Below are positions 29,840-40,802 of a stretch of 64,000 bases of DNA, piece after piece. Location: positions 1-64,000 of the forward strand of contig NZ_LZHV01000052.1 in NCBI RefSeq assembly GCF_001667275.1. Reading direction: 5' to 3'. The notes beneath the pieces were generated by a model, which was not told where the DNA came from, did no database searches, and was given only the letters and a program-made list of their open reading frames with translations. The position numbers and the translations under genes were made by a program. Position 1 is the first letter of the stretch. Every line of letters starts with the position of its first letter. This DNA comes from Mycobacterium sp. ACS4054 (GTDB lineage Bacteria; Actinomycetota; Actinomycetes; Mycobacteriales; Mycobacteriaceae).

Positions 29840-31474
29840 GTGGCAACACCGGCAGCACTGCCCGGGCGGATCAGCGGATTCGTCCGGTGGGTAGTGCGCA
29901 CCCCGTGGCCGCTGTTCTCGCTGAGCATGCTGCAGGCCGACATCATCGGCGCCCTCTTCGTGCTCGGCTTCCTGCGCTACGCGCTGCCCCCCGAGGACCG
30001 CATCCAGCTGCAGGACCTGCCCGTGCTCAACCTGGCGGTGTTCGCGATCGCCCTGGTGGTGCTGTTCCTGGCCGGCTGGATGGTCAACCTGAAGCTGCTG
30101 ATGCCGGTTTTCCGCTGGCAGCGCCGCGACAACCTGCTCGCCGAGGCGGACCCGGCCGCCACCGAGCTGGCCCGCAGCCGCGCCCTGCGGATGCCGTTCT
30201 ACCGCACGCTGATCAGCATGGTGGCCTGGTGCATCGGCGGCGTGGTGTTCATCATCGCCAGCTGGTCGGTGGCCCGGTTCGCCGCGCCGGTCGTGGCCGT
30301 CGCCACCGGGCTCGGCGCCGCGGCGACCGCCATCATCGGCTACCTGCAGTCCGAACGGGTGCTGCGGCCGGTGGCCGTGGCGGCTCTGCGCAGCGGCGTG
30401 CCCGAGAACGTCCAGGCCCCCGGCGTCATCCTGCGCCAGATCCTGACGTGGATGCTGTCCACCGCCGTGCCGGTGCTGGCGATCGTGCTGGCCGTGATGG
30501 CGGACAAGGCGTCCCTGCTGCACGCCACCCCGGAGAAGCTGTTCACCCCCATCCTGTTGCTGGCGCTGGCGGCGCTGGGCATCGGCTTCGTCAGCACCCT
30601 GCTGGTGGCCATGTCGATCGCCGACCCGCTGCGCCAGCTGCGCTGGGCGCTGTCGGAGGTGCAGCGCGGAAACTACAACGCCCACATGCAGATCTACGAC
30701 GCCAGCGAGCTGGGCCTGCTGCAGGCGGGCTTCAACGACATGGTGCGTGACCTGTCCGAGCGGCAGCGGCTGCGCGACCTGTTCGGCCGCTACGTGGGTG
30801 AGGACGTGGCCCGCCGGGCGCTGGAGCGCGGCACCGAGCTGGGTGGTCAGGAGCGCCACGTCGCGGTCCTGTTCGTCGACCTGGTCGGCTCCACCAAGCT
30901 CGCGTCGACGCGACCGCCCGCCGAGGTGGTCCACCTGCTCAACGAGTTCTTCCGGGTGGTCGTCGAAACCGTGGGCCGGCACGGCGGTTTCGTGAACAAG
31001 TTCCAGGGCGACGCGGCGCTGGCCATCTTCGGCGCGCCGATCGAACACCCCGACGCTTCGGGCGGCGCGCTCGCCGCGGCCCGCGAGCTGCACGACGAGC
31101 TGCTCCCGGTGATCGGCTCGGCGGAGTTCGGGATCGGGGTGTCGGCGGGCAGGGCGATCGCCGGGCACATCGGCGCGCAGGCCCGCTTCGAGTACACGGT
31201 CATCGGCGACCCGGTCAACGAGGCCGCCCGGCTGACCGAGCTGGCCAAACTCGAGCCCGGCCACGTGCTGGCGTCGGCGATCGCGGTCAGCGGCGCGCTG
31301 GACGCCGAGGCCCTGTGCTGGGATGTCGGCGAGGTCGTCGAACTGCGCGGGCGCACCGCCCCCACCCAGCTGGCCCGGCCCGTGCATCTGGCCGGATCCC
31401 CGGAGCCCCAGCAACCCCAGCCCGTCCGGGCGCCCGAGGAGGTGCCCAGCGAGGCGATCGGCCCGGGCTTCTAG
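29840..31474 (+). CDS. Membrane class III adenylate cyclase with HAMP domain (Rv3645)
   Basis: The 544-residue protein has six hydrophobic segments in its first 280 residues, a HAMP linker (IADPLRQLRWALSEVQRGNY) and a C-terminal class III cyclase domain. That domain starts VAVLFVDLVGST, with metal-binding Asp, GGFVNKFQGDAALAIFG carrying the Lys and second Asp, and GDPVNEAARL. It makes cAMP from ATP at the membrane. M. tuberculosis Rv3645 is an established, highly active cyclase. The cAMP receptor gene crp lies about 30 kb downstream in this window. GTG 29840 is supported by a leaderless promoter. Confidence 0.92.
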   Translation: MATPAALPGRISGFVRWVVRTPWPLFSLSMLQADIIGALFVLGFLRYALPPEDRIQLQDLPVLNLAVFAIALVVLFLAGWMVNLKLLMPVFRWQRRDNLLAEADPAATELARSRALRMPFYRTLISMVAWCIGGVVFIIASWSVARFAAPVVAVATGLGAAATAIIGYLQSERVLRPVAVAALRSGVPENVQAPGVILRQILTWMLSTAVPVLAIVLAVMADKASLLHATPEKLFTPILLLALAALGIGFVSTLLVAMSIADPLRQLRWALSEVQRGNYNAHMQIYDASELGLLQAGFNDMVRDLSERQRLRDLFGRYVGEDVARRALERGTELGGQERHVAVLFVDLVGSTKLASTRPPAEVVHLLNEFFRVVVETVGRHGGFVNKFQGDAALAIFGAPIEHPDASGGALAAARELHDELLPVIGSAEFGIGVSAGRAIAGHIGAQARFEYTVIGDPVNEAARLTELAKLEPGHVLASAIAVSGALDAEALCWDVGEVVELRGRTAPTQLARPVHLAGSPEPQQPQPVRAPEEVPSEAIGPGF

Positions 31475-31479
31475 CCGGG

Positions 31480-34287
<2,808 letters not shown>

Positions 34288-34321
34288 CTACGCTTACGCT
34301 CCATCCTTGGTCTGGGCCCCC

Positions 34322-34340
34322 CTGCGGGGCCGCCCCGCAG
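34322..34340 (-). promoter_or_regulatory. Perfect 8-bp hairpin in topA leader region
   Basis: CTGCGGGG-CCG-CCCCGCAG forms a strong stem-loop about 35 nt upstream of the TTG start of topA. No U-run follows, so it is not a typical terminator. It may be a leader structure, or end transcription from Rv3647c. Confidence 0.4.
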
Positions 34341-34480
34341 AAGAATGACAGGCCGGCGTCAGAAATTCCGGGGAAATTCAGATACGCCAGCGTTCCTTCG
34401 CCTTCGGGCACCTGACAATTTCGCACCCTTGGCCGCGACTGCGCAAACCGGCCGCCGCAACCGCAAATGTTTTTCCGCGG

Positions 34481-35071
34481 TTATACCCGCGGCCAGACCG
34501 GTGTCGCGTCAACGCCGTCCGGCGCGTCGCCCACGTTCTCTACCAGGCGCGATAGCCGGCGGCGGCCGCTGATCCGAAGCGCCGGGCGCCCTCCGCGGGT
34601 GCCGATCAATGTCGGGGCGATTCCGACCCGCATCAAAGCCGACGCCAGCGGGGAATGGGTGTCGGGCGCGTGGGGATCCAGGCCCAACAGGTAATGGTCG
34701 CCCTCGGGGTGACCGGCCGCCAGTGTCCACGCCCGTAATTCGCGGGGCCCGGGCAGCCAGCGCGGCGGCACGGTCTTCACCGCGCCGCGCGTCCATTCGG
34801 CGGCCAAACCGACCAAGGACGCCGTGACCGCGGTCCGCACCAGCGGGGTGTCCTCGTCGGTGCGACCGATCTCGGGTTCCAGCCCCGCCTCGCGGATCAT
34901 CTCGGCCAGCGCCTCGGCGCGCCACGGCTGATCCACCACCACGGACAGCCGCGCGCCCTGCGCCTCGGGACCGCCGACCATCACGATCTGGCCGGAAGCC
35001 GCCAGCACCCCGGACAGATCGGCGACCGCGGGCGGCACCGACTCCGCTGTGAAGAAGGAAAGCTGGCTCAC
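34481..35071 (-). CDS. Conserved hypothetical protein (Rv3647c family)
   Basis: The 196-residue mycobacterial protein has no motif I recognise and no signal peptide or membrane segment. It is moderately acidic in the N-terminal half and ends in an Arg-rich stretch (RISGRRRLSRLVENVG). GTG 35071 is preceded at 7 nt by TACTGT (35079-35084), a leaderless promoter arrangement. It sits between cspA and topA on the same strand, 193 bp upstream of topA. Confidence 0.75.
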   Translation of the reverse strand: MSQLSFFTAESVPPAVADLSGVLAASGQIVMVGGPEAQGARLSVVVDQPWRAEALAEMIREAGLEPEIGRTDEDTPLVRTAVTASLVGLAAEWTRGAVKTVPPRWLPGPRELRAWTLAAGHPEGDHYLLGLDPHAPDTHSPLASALMRVGIAPTLIGTRGGRPALRISGRRRLSRLVENVGDAPDGVDATPVWPRV

Positions 35072-35078
35072 GCCAACG

Positions 35079-35084
35079 ACAGTA
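35079..35084 (-). promoter_or_regulatory. -10 box TACTGT for leaderless Rv3647c-like gene
   Basis: TACTGT is separated by 7 nt from GTG 35071, with no Shine-Dalgarno sequence between. Confidence 0.45.
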
Positions 35085-35154
35085 GGCCAGGTCGACCATC
35101 CGCGTCTTGAACCAACCGGCGCGGCGACGGTTTCGCGAGCTTAGCCGCAATACG

Positions 35155-35197
35155 AAAACCCCCCGGCGGGCCCGCTGGGCGGGACTGCACGGGGGGT
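35155..35197 (-). terminator. Rho-independent terminator of cspA
   Basis: On the minus strand, ACCCCCCG and CGGGGGGT arms (35190-35197 and 35158-35165) bracket a GC-rich loop and run into TTTT (35158-35155). It lies about 20 bp after the cspA stop. This is one of the few classical hairpin-plus-U terminators in the window. Confidence 0.7.
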
Positions 35198-35217
35198 CCG
35201 TTGAGAGTCGGCTCGTC

Positions 35218-35421
35218 CTAGACGGAGCGGACTCCGGTGGCCTGGGGGCCCTTAGGGCTGTGGCCGATTTCGAACTCGACCTTCTGGTTTTCTTCGAGGG
35301 TGCGGAAGCCCGAACCCTGGATCTCCGTGTAGTGGACAAACACGTCAGCGGAGCCGTCTTCGGGGGCAATGAACCCGAAGCCCTTCTCCGCGTTGAACCA
35401 CTTCACAGTTCCCTGTGGCAT
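35218..35421 (-). CDS. cspA: Cold-shock protein CspA
   Basis: The 67-residue OB-fold RNA chaperone begins [10 protein letters not shown] and has both nucleic-acid binding motifs, RNP1 as KGFGFI and RNP2 as VFVHY. It should bind single-stranded RNA and DNA and melt secondary structure. ATG 35421 is the standard family start; an in-frame extension upstream is rejected. Its leader holds a perfect 9-bp hairpin (35451-35473), and a terminator follows the gene, so it is probably monocistronic. Confidence 0.96.
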   Translation of the reverse strand: MPQGTVKWFNAEKGFGFIAPEDGSADVFVHYTEIQGSGFRTLEENQKVEFEIGHSPKGPQATGVRSV

Positions 35422-35450
35422 CTCTCGATCTTTCCTTTTCTTCTGGGTGC

Positions 35451-35473
35451 GGGGCATCGCTTTTCGATGCCCC
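35451..35473 (-). promoter_or_regulatory. Perfect 9-bp hairpin in cspA 5' leader
   Basis: The RNA would fold as GGGGCATCG-AAAAG-CGATGCCCC about 30 nt before the AUG. There is no U-run, so a terminator is unlikely. Its place between the promoter region and the ribosome-binding site suggests control of mRNA stability or translation. Confidence 0.6.
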
Positions 35474-35671
35474 GGGCCTGGTACGACCGCCATACCTCGC
35501 TCAGTCGCCGGAACTTCACCCGACCGATTAACCTCGCAGGAACCGCGGCCGCAACGATAGATCCTGCGAAAGTTTGACACGAACACAGAAGCTGCGACCG
35601 CAAATAGTCAACCATGTTCGTCGCTTCGGCGACAGACTTGCGCCCCGGAGCCGTGTAAGGAGGGTGTGAAC

Positions 35672-37987
35672 TTGGCGAGTTTCGGCAGCGAGCTGCTCGC
35701 CGCCGCGCTCGCCGGTACCGCCCCCGACGAGCACCCGCTGCGCCACGTCGCCGAGCTGCCGCCGCGAAGCGGCAGGCCGCACAGTTGGCCGGCGTGGGCC
35801 GAGCCCGACGTGGTGCGCGCCTTCACCGCCCGCGGCGTCGGTTCCCCCTGGTCACACCAGTCGGCGGCCGCGGAACTGGCGCACGCCGGCCGGCACGTGG
35901 TGGTGAGCACCGGGACCGCGTCGGGCAAGTCGTTGGCCTATCAGCTGCCCATCCTCAACGCGCTGGCCACCGACCCGCGCGCCCGCGTGCTGTACCTGTC
36001 CCCGACCAAGGCGCTGGGCCACGACCAATTGCGCGCCGCGCACGCGTTGACGGCCGCCATCCCGCGCTGCCACGACGTGGCTCCCACCGCCTACGACGGC
36101 GACAGCCCCCCGGAAGTCCGCCGCTTCGCGCGAGAGCGGTCCCGCTGGTTGTTCTCCAATCCCGACATGATCCACCTGTCGATCCTGCGCAACCATGCCC
36201 GCTGGGCCGTGCTGCTGCGGGGCCTTCGGTTCGTGATCGTCGACGAATGCCATTACTACCGCGGGGTTTTCGGGTCCAACGTGGCGATGGTGCTGCGCCG
36301 GTTGCTGCGGCTGTGCGCGCGCTACTCTTCGGCGCCCACGGTGATCTTCGCCAGCGCGACGACCGACGCGCCGGGCGCGACGGCCGCCGAGCTGATCGGG
36401 CTTCCGGTCGAGGAGGTCACCGAGGACGGATCGCCGCAGGGCGCCCGGACGGTGGCGCTGTGGGAGCCGGCGCTGCGGGCGGATCTGCTCGGCGAAAACG
36501 GCGCGCCGGTGCGCCGCTCCGCCGGGGCGGAGGCGGCGCGGGTGATGGCGGACCTGGTCGCCGAGGGGGCGCAAACGCTGACGTTCGTCCGGTCGCGCCG
36601 CGCCGCGGAGTTGACCGCGCTGGGCACCCAGGCCCGGCTGGACGAGATCGCCCCGGATCTCTCCGGCAAGGTGGCGTCGTATCGGGCCGGCTATCTCGCC
36701 GAGGACCGGACGGCGCTCGAGCGCGCCCTCGCCGAGGGCCGGCTGCGCGGCCTGGCCACCACGAATGCCCTGGAGCTGGGCGTCGACATCGCGGGGCTGG
36801 ACGCCGTGGTGCTCGCCGGGTTCCCCGGGACGGTCGCCTCGTTCTGGCAGCAGGCGGGCCGGGCGGGCCGCCGCGGGCAGGGGGCGTTGGTGGTGCTGAT
36901 CGCCCGCGACGACCCGCTGGACACGTTTCTGGTGCACAACCCGGCCGCGCTGCTGGGCAAGCCCGTGGAACGGGTGGTGATCGACCCAGCCAACCCTTAC
37001 CTCCTCGGACCCCAATTGCTCTGCGCCGCAACCGAAATGCCGCTCGACGAGGCCGAGGTGCGTGACTTCGGCGCCATCGAGGTGGCCGAGGGCCTGGTCG
37101 ACGACGGGCTGCTGCGTCGCCGCAACGGCAAGTACTTTCCCGCGGCCGGCCTCGAACCGCATGGGGCGGTGGACATCCGGGGCTCGGCGGGCGGCCAGAT
37201 CGTCATCGTCGAGGCCGACACCGGGCGGTTGCTGGGCAGCACCGGTGTCGGTCAGGCCCCGGCGTCGGTGCACCCGGGCGCCGTCTACCTGCATCAGGGC
37301 GAAAGCTACGTCGTCGACTCGCTGGACCTCGAGGACGCGATCGCGTTCGTGCACGCCGAGGACCCCGGTTACGCGACGTTCGCGCGGGAGATCACCGACA
37401 TCGCCGTCACCGGCACCGGGGAGCGCAAGCAGTTCGGACCGGTCACCCTGGGCCTGGTGCCGGTGACCGTCACCCACCAGGTGGTGGGGTATCTGCGCCG
37501 CCGGCTGTCCGGGGAGGTGATCGACTTCATCGAGTTGGACATGCCCGAACACACGCTGGCGACCACCGCGGTGATGTACACCATCACGGAGGAGGCGTTG
37601 GCGCGCAAGGGGATTGACGCACCTCGGATCCCGGGTTCGCTGCACGCCGCCGAGCACGCCGCGATCGGCCTGCTGCCGCTGGTGGCCAGCTGCGATCGTG
37701 GCGACATCGGCGGCTTGTCCACCGCCGTGGGACCGGACCCGGCCGGGCTGCCCAGCGTCTTCGTGTACGACGGCTATCCGGGCGGCGCCGGTTTCGCCGA
37801 ACGCGGCTATCGCCGGGTGAGTACCTGGTTGGGCGCGACCGCCGCCGCCATCGAGGCATGTGAATGCCCACGCGGGTGTCCGTCGTGCGTGCAATCACCC
37901 AAGTGCGGCAACGGCAACGACCCGCTCGACAAGGCTGGCGCGGTGCGCGTGCTGCGGCTGGTCCTCGCGGAGCTCGACGGTTCCTGA
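35672..37987 (+). CDS. MrfA/SftH-like superfamily 2 helicase with DUF1998 domain (Rv3649)
   Basis: The 771-residue helicase has Walker A GTASGKS, a DECH box (VIVDECHYY), motif VI QQAGRAGRRGQ, and a C-terminal DUF1998 module with a four-Cys cluster (CECPRGCPSC then CGNGN). This matches the B. subtilis MrfA and M. smegmatis SftH family of 3'-5' helicases linked to DNA repair. The family is also the helicase of the actinobacterial helicase/secretion neighbourhood, consistent with the Tad genes nearby. TTG 35672 has AAGGAGG at ideal spacing; GTG 35666 lies too close to it. Confidence 0.9.
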   Translation: MASFGSELLAAALAGTAPDEHPLRHVAELPPRSGRPHSWPAWAEPDVVRAFTARGVGSPWSHQSAAAELAHAGRHVVVSTGTASGKSLAYQLPILNALATDPRARVLYLSPTKALGHDQLRAAHALTAAIPRCHDVAPTAYDGDSPPEVRRFARERSRWLFSNPDMIHLSILRNHARWAVLLRGLRFVIVDECHYYRGVFGSNVAMVLRRLLRLCARYSSAPTVIFASATTDAPGATAAELIGLPVEEVTEDGSPQGARTVALWEPALRADLLGENGAPVRRSAGAEAARVMADLVAEGAQTLTFVRSRRAAELTALGTQARLDEIAPDLSGKVASYRAGYLAEDRTALERALAEGRLRGLATTNALELGVDIAGLDAVVLAGFPGTVASFWQQAGRAGRRGQGALVVLIARDDPLDTFLVHNPAALLGKPVERVVIDPANPYLLGPQLLCAATEMPLDEAEVRDFGAIEVAEGLVDDGLLRRRNGKYFPAAGLEPHGAVDIRGSAGGQIVIVEADTGRLLGSTGVGQAPASVHPGAVYLHQGESYVVDSLDLEDAIAFVHAEDPGYATFAREITDIAVTGTGERKQFGPVTLGLVPVTVTHQVVGYLRRRLSGEVIDFIELDMPEHTLATTAVMYTITEEALARKGIDAPRIPGSLHAAEHAAIGLLPLVASCDRGDIGGLSTAVGPDPAGLPSVFVYDGYPGGAGFAERGYRRVSTWLGATAAAIEACECPRGCPSCVQSPKCGNGNDPLDKAGAVRVLRLVLAELDGS

Positions 37988-38316
37988 GCAACCCCGCGGA
38001 TGACGACCGACCCCTCGACGGTCGATTCCACGGATGCGCGCTGTGCCGCCCGCGCCGAAAGCATTTCCTGCTGCTCACGAAATGCGGGCGCGCTACGCGC
38101 CGGCCAGCGAACGCTCATCGATGAGCGGTTCACAGCCCGAATGCGCGGGCGCAGCAGCAAACTACCAAGCCCGCTGCGGCATGGCAAGCTCATCGGCGCA
38201 CCCACAAGCCCGAAGGCTTTGCCGCAGAGCGCGATATCGCATCCCGGGAGCCGCACCGAGACGGCGGGCGGACCCGACGTCCCGAGAACCCGCCGCCCCG
38301 CCGTAAAATCGGGCGC
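37988..38316 (+). other. Intergenic region without a credible gene
   Basis: This 329-bp gap lies where M. tuberculosis carries PE33. I find no PE domain, RNA gene or repeat here. The only supported element is the Rv3651 promoter at its right end. Short open frames on both strands lack ribosome-binding sites and family similarity. Confidence 0.6.
38304..38309 (+). promoter_or_regulatory. -10 box TAAAAT for leaderless Rv3651-like gene
   Basis: TAAAAT, close to the TATAAT consensus, lies 7 nt before ATG 38317, again predicting a leaderless mRNA. Confidence 0.55.
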
Positions 38317-39351
38317 ATGGCCCACGACTGGTTGCTCGTGGAGACGCTGGGGGGCGAGCCCACCGTGGTGGCGCAGGGACGTCAACTGAAGAACCTGGTC
38401 CCCATCACCACGTTCATGCGCCGTAGCCCCTATCTGGCCGCGGTGCGGACGGCGATCGCCGAGACCGTACAGACCGGACAGAGCCTGACCAGCATCACTC
38501 CCAAGCGCGACCGCGTCATTCGCACCGAACCGGTGGTGATGTCGGACGGCTTCATCCACGGCGTGCACGTGTGGACCGGGCCCGCCGATGTCGAACCGCC
38601 CGAGCGGCCGACCCCGGGACCGCTGAAGTGGGACCTGACCCAGGGCGTCGCCACCGACACCCGGGAGTCGTTGACCAACAGCGGCAAGAATCCCGAGGTG
38701 GAGGTCACCTTCGGCCGGGCCTTCGCCGAAGACCTGCCGTCGCGCGAGCTCAACCCCAACGAAACCAAGGTGCTTGCCATGGCCGTCAAGGCCAAGCCCG
38801 ACCAAACCATCTGCAGCACTTGGGATCTCACCGACTGGCAGGGCACTCCCATGCGGATCGGTTTCGTGGCGCGCACCGGCCTGGAGGAGGGCCCCGACGG
38901 CCGCGACCACCTGGTCGCGCGGGCGATCAACTGGCGCGCCGAGCTCAAGGGCCCCCCGGTGTCGACCGACGATCTGGCGCAACGGATCCTGAGCGGACTG
39001 GCCCAGGCCGGCGTCCACCGCGCACTGATCGACCTGAAGAACTGGGCGCTGCTGAAATGGCTGGACGAGCCCTGCACCTTCTACGACTGGCGGGGCAGCG
39101 AGACCGGCAAGCCGAAGGTCCACCCCGACGACCAGCACCTGGTGGCGTCGATGACCGAGGAATTCGCCCAGGGCGCCACCAGTCGGGTGTTGCGAATGCC
39201 CGCCGTCGACGATGGTTGGGTGCCGGTGCACGTCACCGTCAACCGGGTGGAGCTCGAACCGGATACCTACGCCGGGCTGGTATCGCTGCGGCTGCCGTCC
39301 GATGAGGAACTCGCCGCCGCCGGGCGGCCGGACGGCGACCCGGCGGCCTAG
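38317..39351 (+). CDS. Rv3651-like PAS/GAF-fold protein
   Basis: The 344-residue soluble protein matches M. tuberculosis Rv3651 across its length. I recall a crystal structure of that protein showing PAS/GAF-like domains (DUF5593, DUF5628), suggesting a sensory or signalling role without a known ligand. Here the N-terminal part (about 1-90) and a central domain (about 100-230) are followed by a third alpha/beta region. No catalytic motif is visible. The stop shares CTAG with the converging Rv3654c-like gene. Confidence 0.85.
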   Translation: MAHDWLLVETLGGEPTVVAQGRQLKNLVPITTFMRRSPYLAAVRTAIAETVQTGQSLTSITPKRDRVIRTEPVVMSDGFIHGVHVWTGPADVEPPERPTPGPLKWDLTQGVATDTRESLTNSGKNPEVEVTFGRAFAEDLPSRELNPNETKVLAMAVKAKPDQTICSTWDLTDWQGTPMRIGFVARTGLEEGPDGRDHLVARAINWRAELKGPPVSTDDLAQRILSGLAQAGVHRALIDLKNWALLKWLDEPCTFYDWRGSETGKPKVHPDDQHLVASMTEEFAQGATSRVLRMPAVDDGWVPVHVTVNRVELEPDTYAGLVSLRLPSDEELAAAGRPDGDPAA

Positions 39352-39638
39352 CCACGAACCGGCCCCGCCCGCGCGGCGGCGCCGGCCGCACCACCGAAGA
39401 CCGGCACCCGGACGGTGACGACGACATCAAGGTCCTCCACCACGCAACCGGCGTCGCCGGCCCGCATCCGGTGTGCCACCGCCGTCGCGCGGGCACAGGC
39501 CGCTTCGGGCCCGGCCGGCAGCCGGGCAGCCGCGGCCAGCGCGGCCAGATCGGCGGCCGCTTGCGCGCGATGCCGCGCCACCACCACCGCACCGAGGTAC
39601 GCCCCGGCCCCCGTAACGGACAACAGCACCGCCACCAT
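39348..39638 (-). CDS. TadE-like protein of the helicase/secretion neighbourhood (Rv3654c)
   Basis: The 96-residue protein has one N-terminal hydrophobic helix (about 1-20, MVAVLLSVTGAGAYLG) followed by ARHRAQAAADLAALAAA, the TadE/TadG-type segment, and a short Val-rich strand region. It resembles a pseudopilin. M. tuberculosis Rv3654c is reported as secreted and able to suppress macrophage apoptosis. ATG 39638 is the first good start. The frame is open further upstream (a TTG near 39713), where DDRGAATLVAAW would precede the helix, so the true start may be earlier. Confidence 0.75.
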   Translation of the reverse strand: MVAVLLSVTGAGAYLGAVVVARHRAQAAADLAALAAAARLPAGPEAACARATAVAHRMRAGDAGCVVEDLDVVVTVRVPVFGGAAGAAARAGPVRG

Positions 39639-39669
39639 CCAGGCCGCGACCAGGGTGGCCGCGCCCCGA

Positions 39670-39996
39670 TCATCCCGAGGGCTCGGCCACCGAGACCCCC
39701 TTGGCCGCAATGTCGAGCGCCGGCAACAACTTCGAGTGCGCGACCACGGTGGCCACCACGAACTCACCGTCGCGGTGCACCTCGACGCGCGCCCCGCCCG
39801 GGGCGATGCGACGCGCGACGCCCACCGCCGAGCGCTCGTCGCCGCGGGCGGCCAGGCGGGCGGCCTCGCGGGCGGCGTCCACGCAGCGCACCTGCATCGA
39901 AACCGCCGTGATGCCGGCCAGACACAGCACCAGCACGACGACGAGCGTGGCGATGCCCAGCGCGGCCTCGACGGTGGCGGCACCGGCACTGCCGGC
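39670..39996 (-). CDS. TadE-like pseudopilin (Rv3655c family), start unresolved
   Basis: The frame encodes a clear TadE signature: GAATVEAALGIATLVVVLVLC, a pilin-like Glu at +5 relative to the putative cleavage point, then a CVDAAREAARLAARGD helix and a C-terminal strand region. No ATG, GTG or TTG occurs in frame between the preceding flp gene's coding region and the transmembrane helix; the first GTG codons fall inside the helix at 39936 and 39930. The 5' coordinate is therefore approximate. A sequencing error, an unusual start codon or a coding disruption are the options. Confidence 0.6.
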   Translation of the reverse strand, partial: AGSAGAATVEAALGIATLVVVLVLCLAGITAVSMQVRCVDAAREAARLAARGDERSAVGVARRIAPGGARVEVHRDGEFVVATVVAHSKLLPALDIAAKGVSVAEPSG

Positions 39997-40199
39997 TAGG
40001 CCTTGGTGTTGAGCGCGCGCCCGATGATGTTGGTCAGCGCCGACACGATGGAGTCGCCGGTCACGACGGTGTACAGGATCGCCCCGAAGGCGGCAGCCGC
40101 CACTGTGCCGATGGCGTACTCGACCGTGGACATGCCCGACTCGTCGGACGCCAACACCGTCACCCGGGCGACAATGAAGCGAATCATGTTGTACAGCAA
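39996..40199 (-). CDS. Flp-type pilin-like protein, DUF4244 (Rv3656c family)
   Basis: The 67-residue protein has the Flp/type IVb pilin pattern: a short basic leader, DESGMSTVEYAIGTVAAAAFGAILYTVV (key residues Gly, Glu five residues on, Tyr) and a small polar tail. It should be the structural subunit of the Tad-like system encoded upstream. TTG 40199 has AAAGGA about 5 nt upstream, better than internal ATG 40187. It starts 15 bp after the TadC-like gene. Confidence 0.85.
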   Translation of the reverse strand: MLYNMIRFIVARVTVLASDESGMSTVEYAIGTVAAAAFGAILYTVVTGDSIVSALTNIIGRALNTKA

Positions 40200-40214
40200 T
40201 GGTTTCCTTTCTTC

Positions 40215-40802
40215 TCACCATAATCCCGACTGGAAGACATCGCCGGCCAGCCCGGCCACCACCGGGACGATCCCCAGGCACACGAACGCCGGTAAGAAGC
40301 ACACCCCGAGCGGGCCGGCGATCAGCACCCCGGCGCGCTCGGCGGCGGCGGTGGCGGCGTGCGCGGCGTCGTGACGGGATTGGTCGGCCAGCTCGGCGCC
40401 CCCCTCGGCCAGCGCCGCGCCCGAAGCCGCCGAACGCCGAGCCAACCGCAGCAACGCCTCGACCTGGGCATCGGCACCTACCTCCGGCGAAACCGCCCAC
40501 GCGACAACGGGATCCGCGCCCAACGCCAGCAGGTCGGCCGCGCGCCGCAGCACGCGGGCCAACACCGGCGGGGCGGCCGTTGCGGCGGCGGCCGCCGCGG
40601 TGGCCACCGCCATGCCCGCGCCCAGGCACACGGCCAGCACGTCGAAACAGGATGCGACGGCGAGCGGATCGGGGCCGCGCGCCGGCCCGCGCCCCGGGCG
40701 CCGCCAACGCTCGCGGGCCGGGATCCGCGCCCGCGCCCGGACCAGCGACGGCCCGGGTCCGATCCACGCGGCCACCGCGAGAAACAACGCCGCCGCGGTC
40801 AC
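40215..40802 (-). CDS. TadC-like type II secretion F-domain membrane protein (Rv3657c)
   Basis: The 195-residue protein has an N-terminal membrane segment (VTAAALFLAVAAWIG), a basic loop and an Ala-rich helical body ending with two hydrophobic helices, including LIAGPLGVCFLPAFVCLGIVP. It resembles a shortened GspF/TadC platform protein. GTG 40802 overlaps the TadB-like stop by 4 bp (GTGA). Composition is extremely Ala-rich. Confidence 0.8.
   Translation of the reverse strand: MTAAALFLAVAAWIGPGPSLVRARARIPARERWRRPGRGPARGPDPLAVASCFDVLAVCLGAGMAVATAAAAAATAAPPVLARVLRRAADLLALGADPVVAWAVSPEVGADAQVEALLRLARRSAASGAALAEGGAELADQSRHDAAHAATAAAERAGVLIAGPLGVCFLPAFVCLGIVPVVAGLAGDVFQSGLW

Noticed and set aside
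35218..35586. 122-residue N-terminally extended CspA
   Set aside because: The extension is Arg-rich and unlike the family. ATG 35421 gives the canonical 67-residue protein, and the extra region contains the leader hairpin.
37988..38316. PE33 remnant in the gap before the Rv3651-like gene
   Set aside because: No PE-domain residues could be recognised in any frame.
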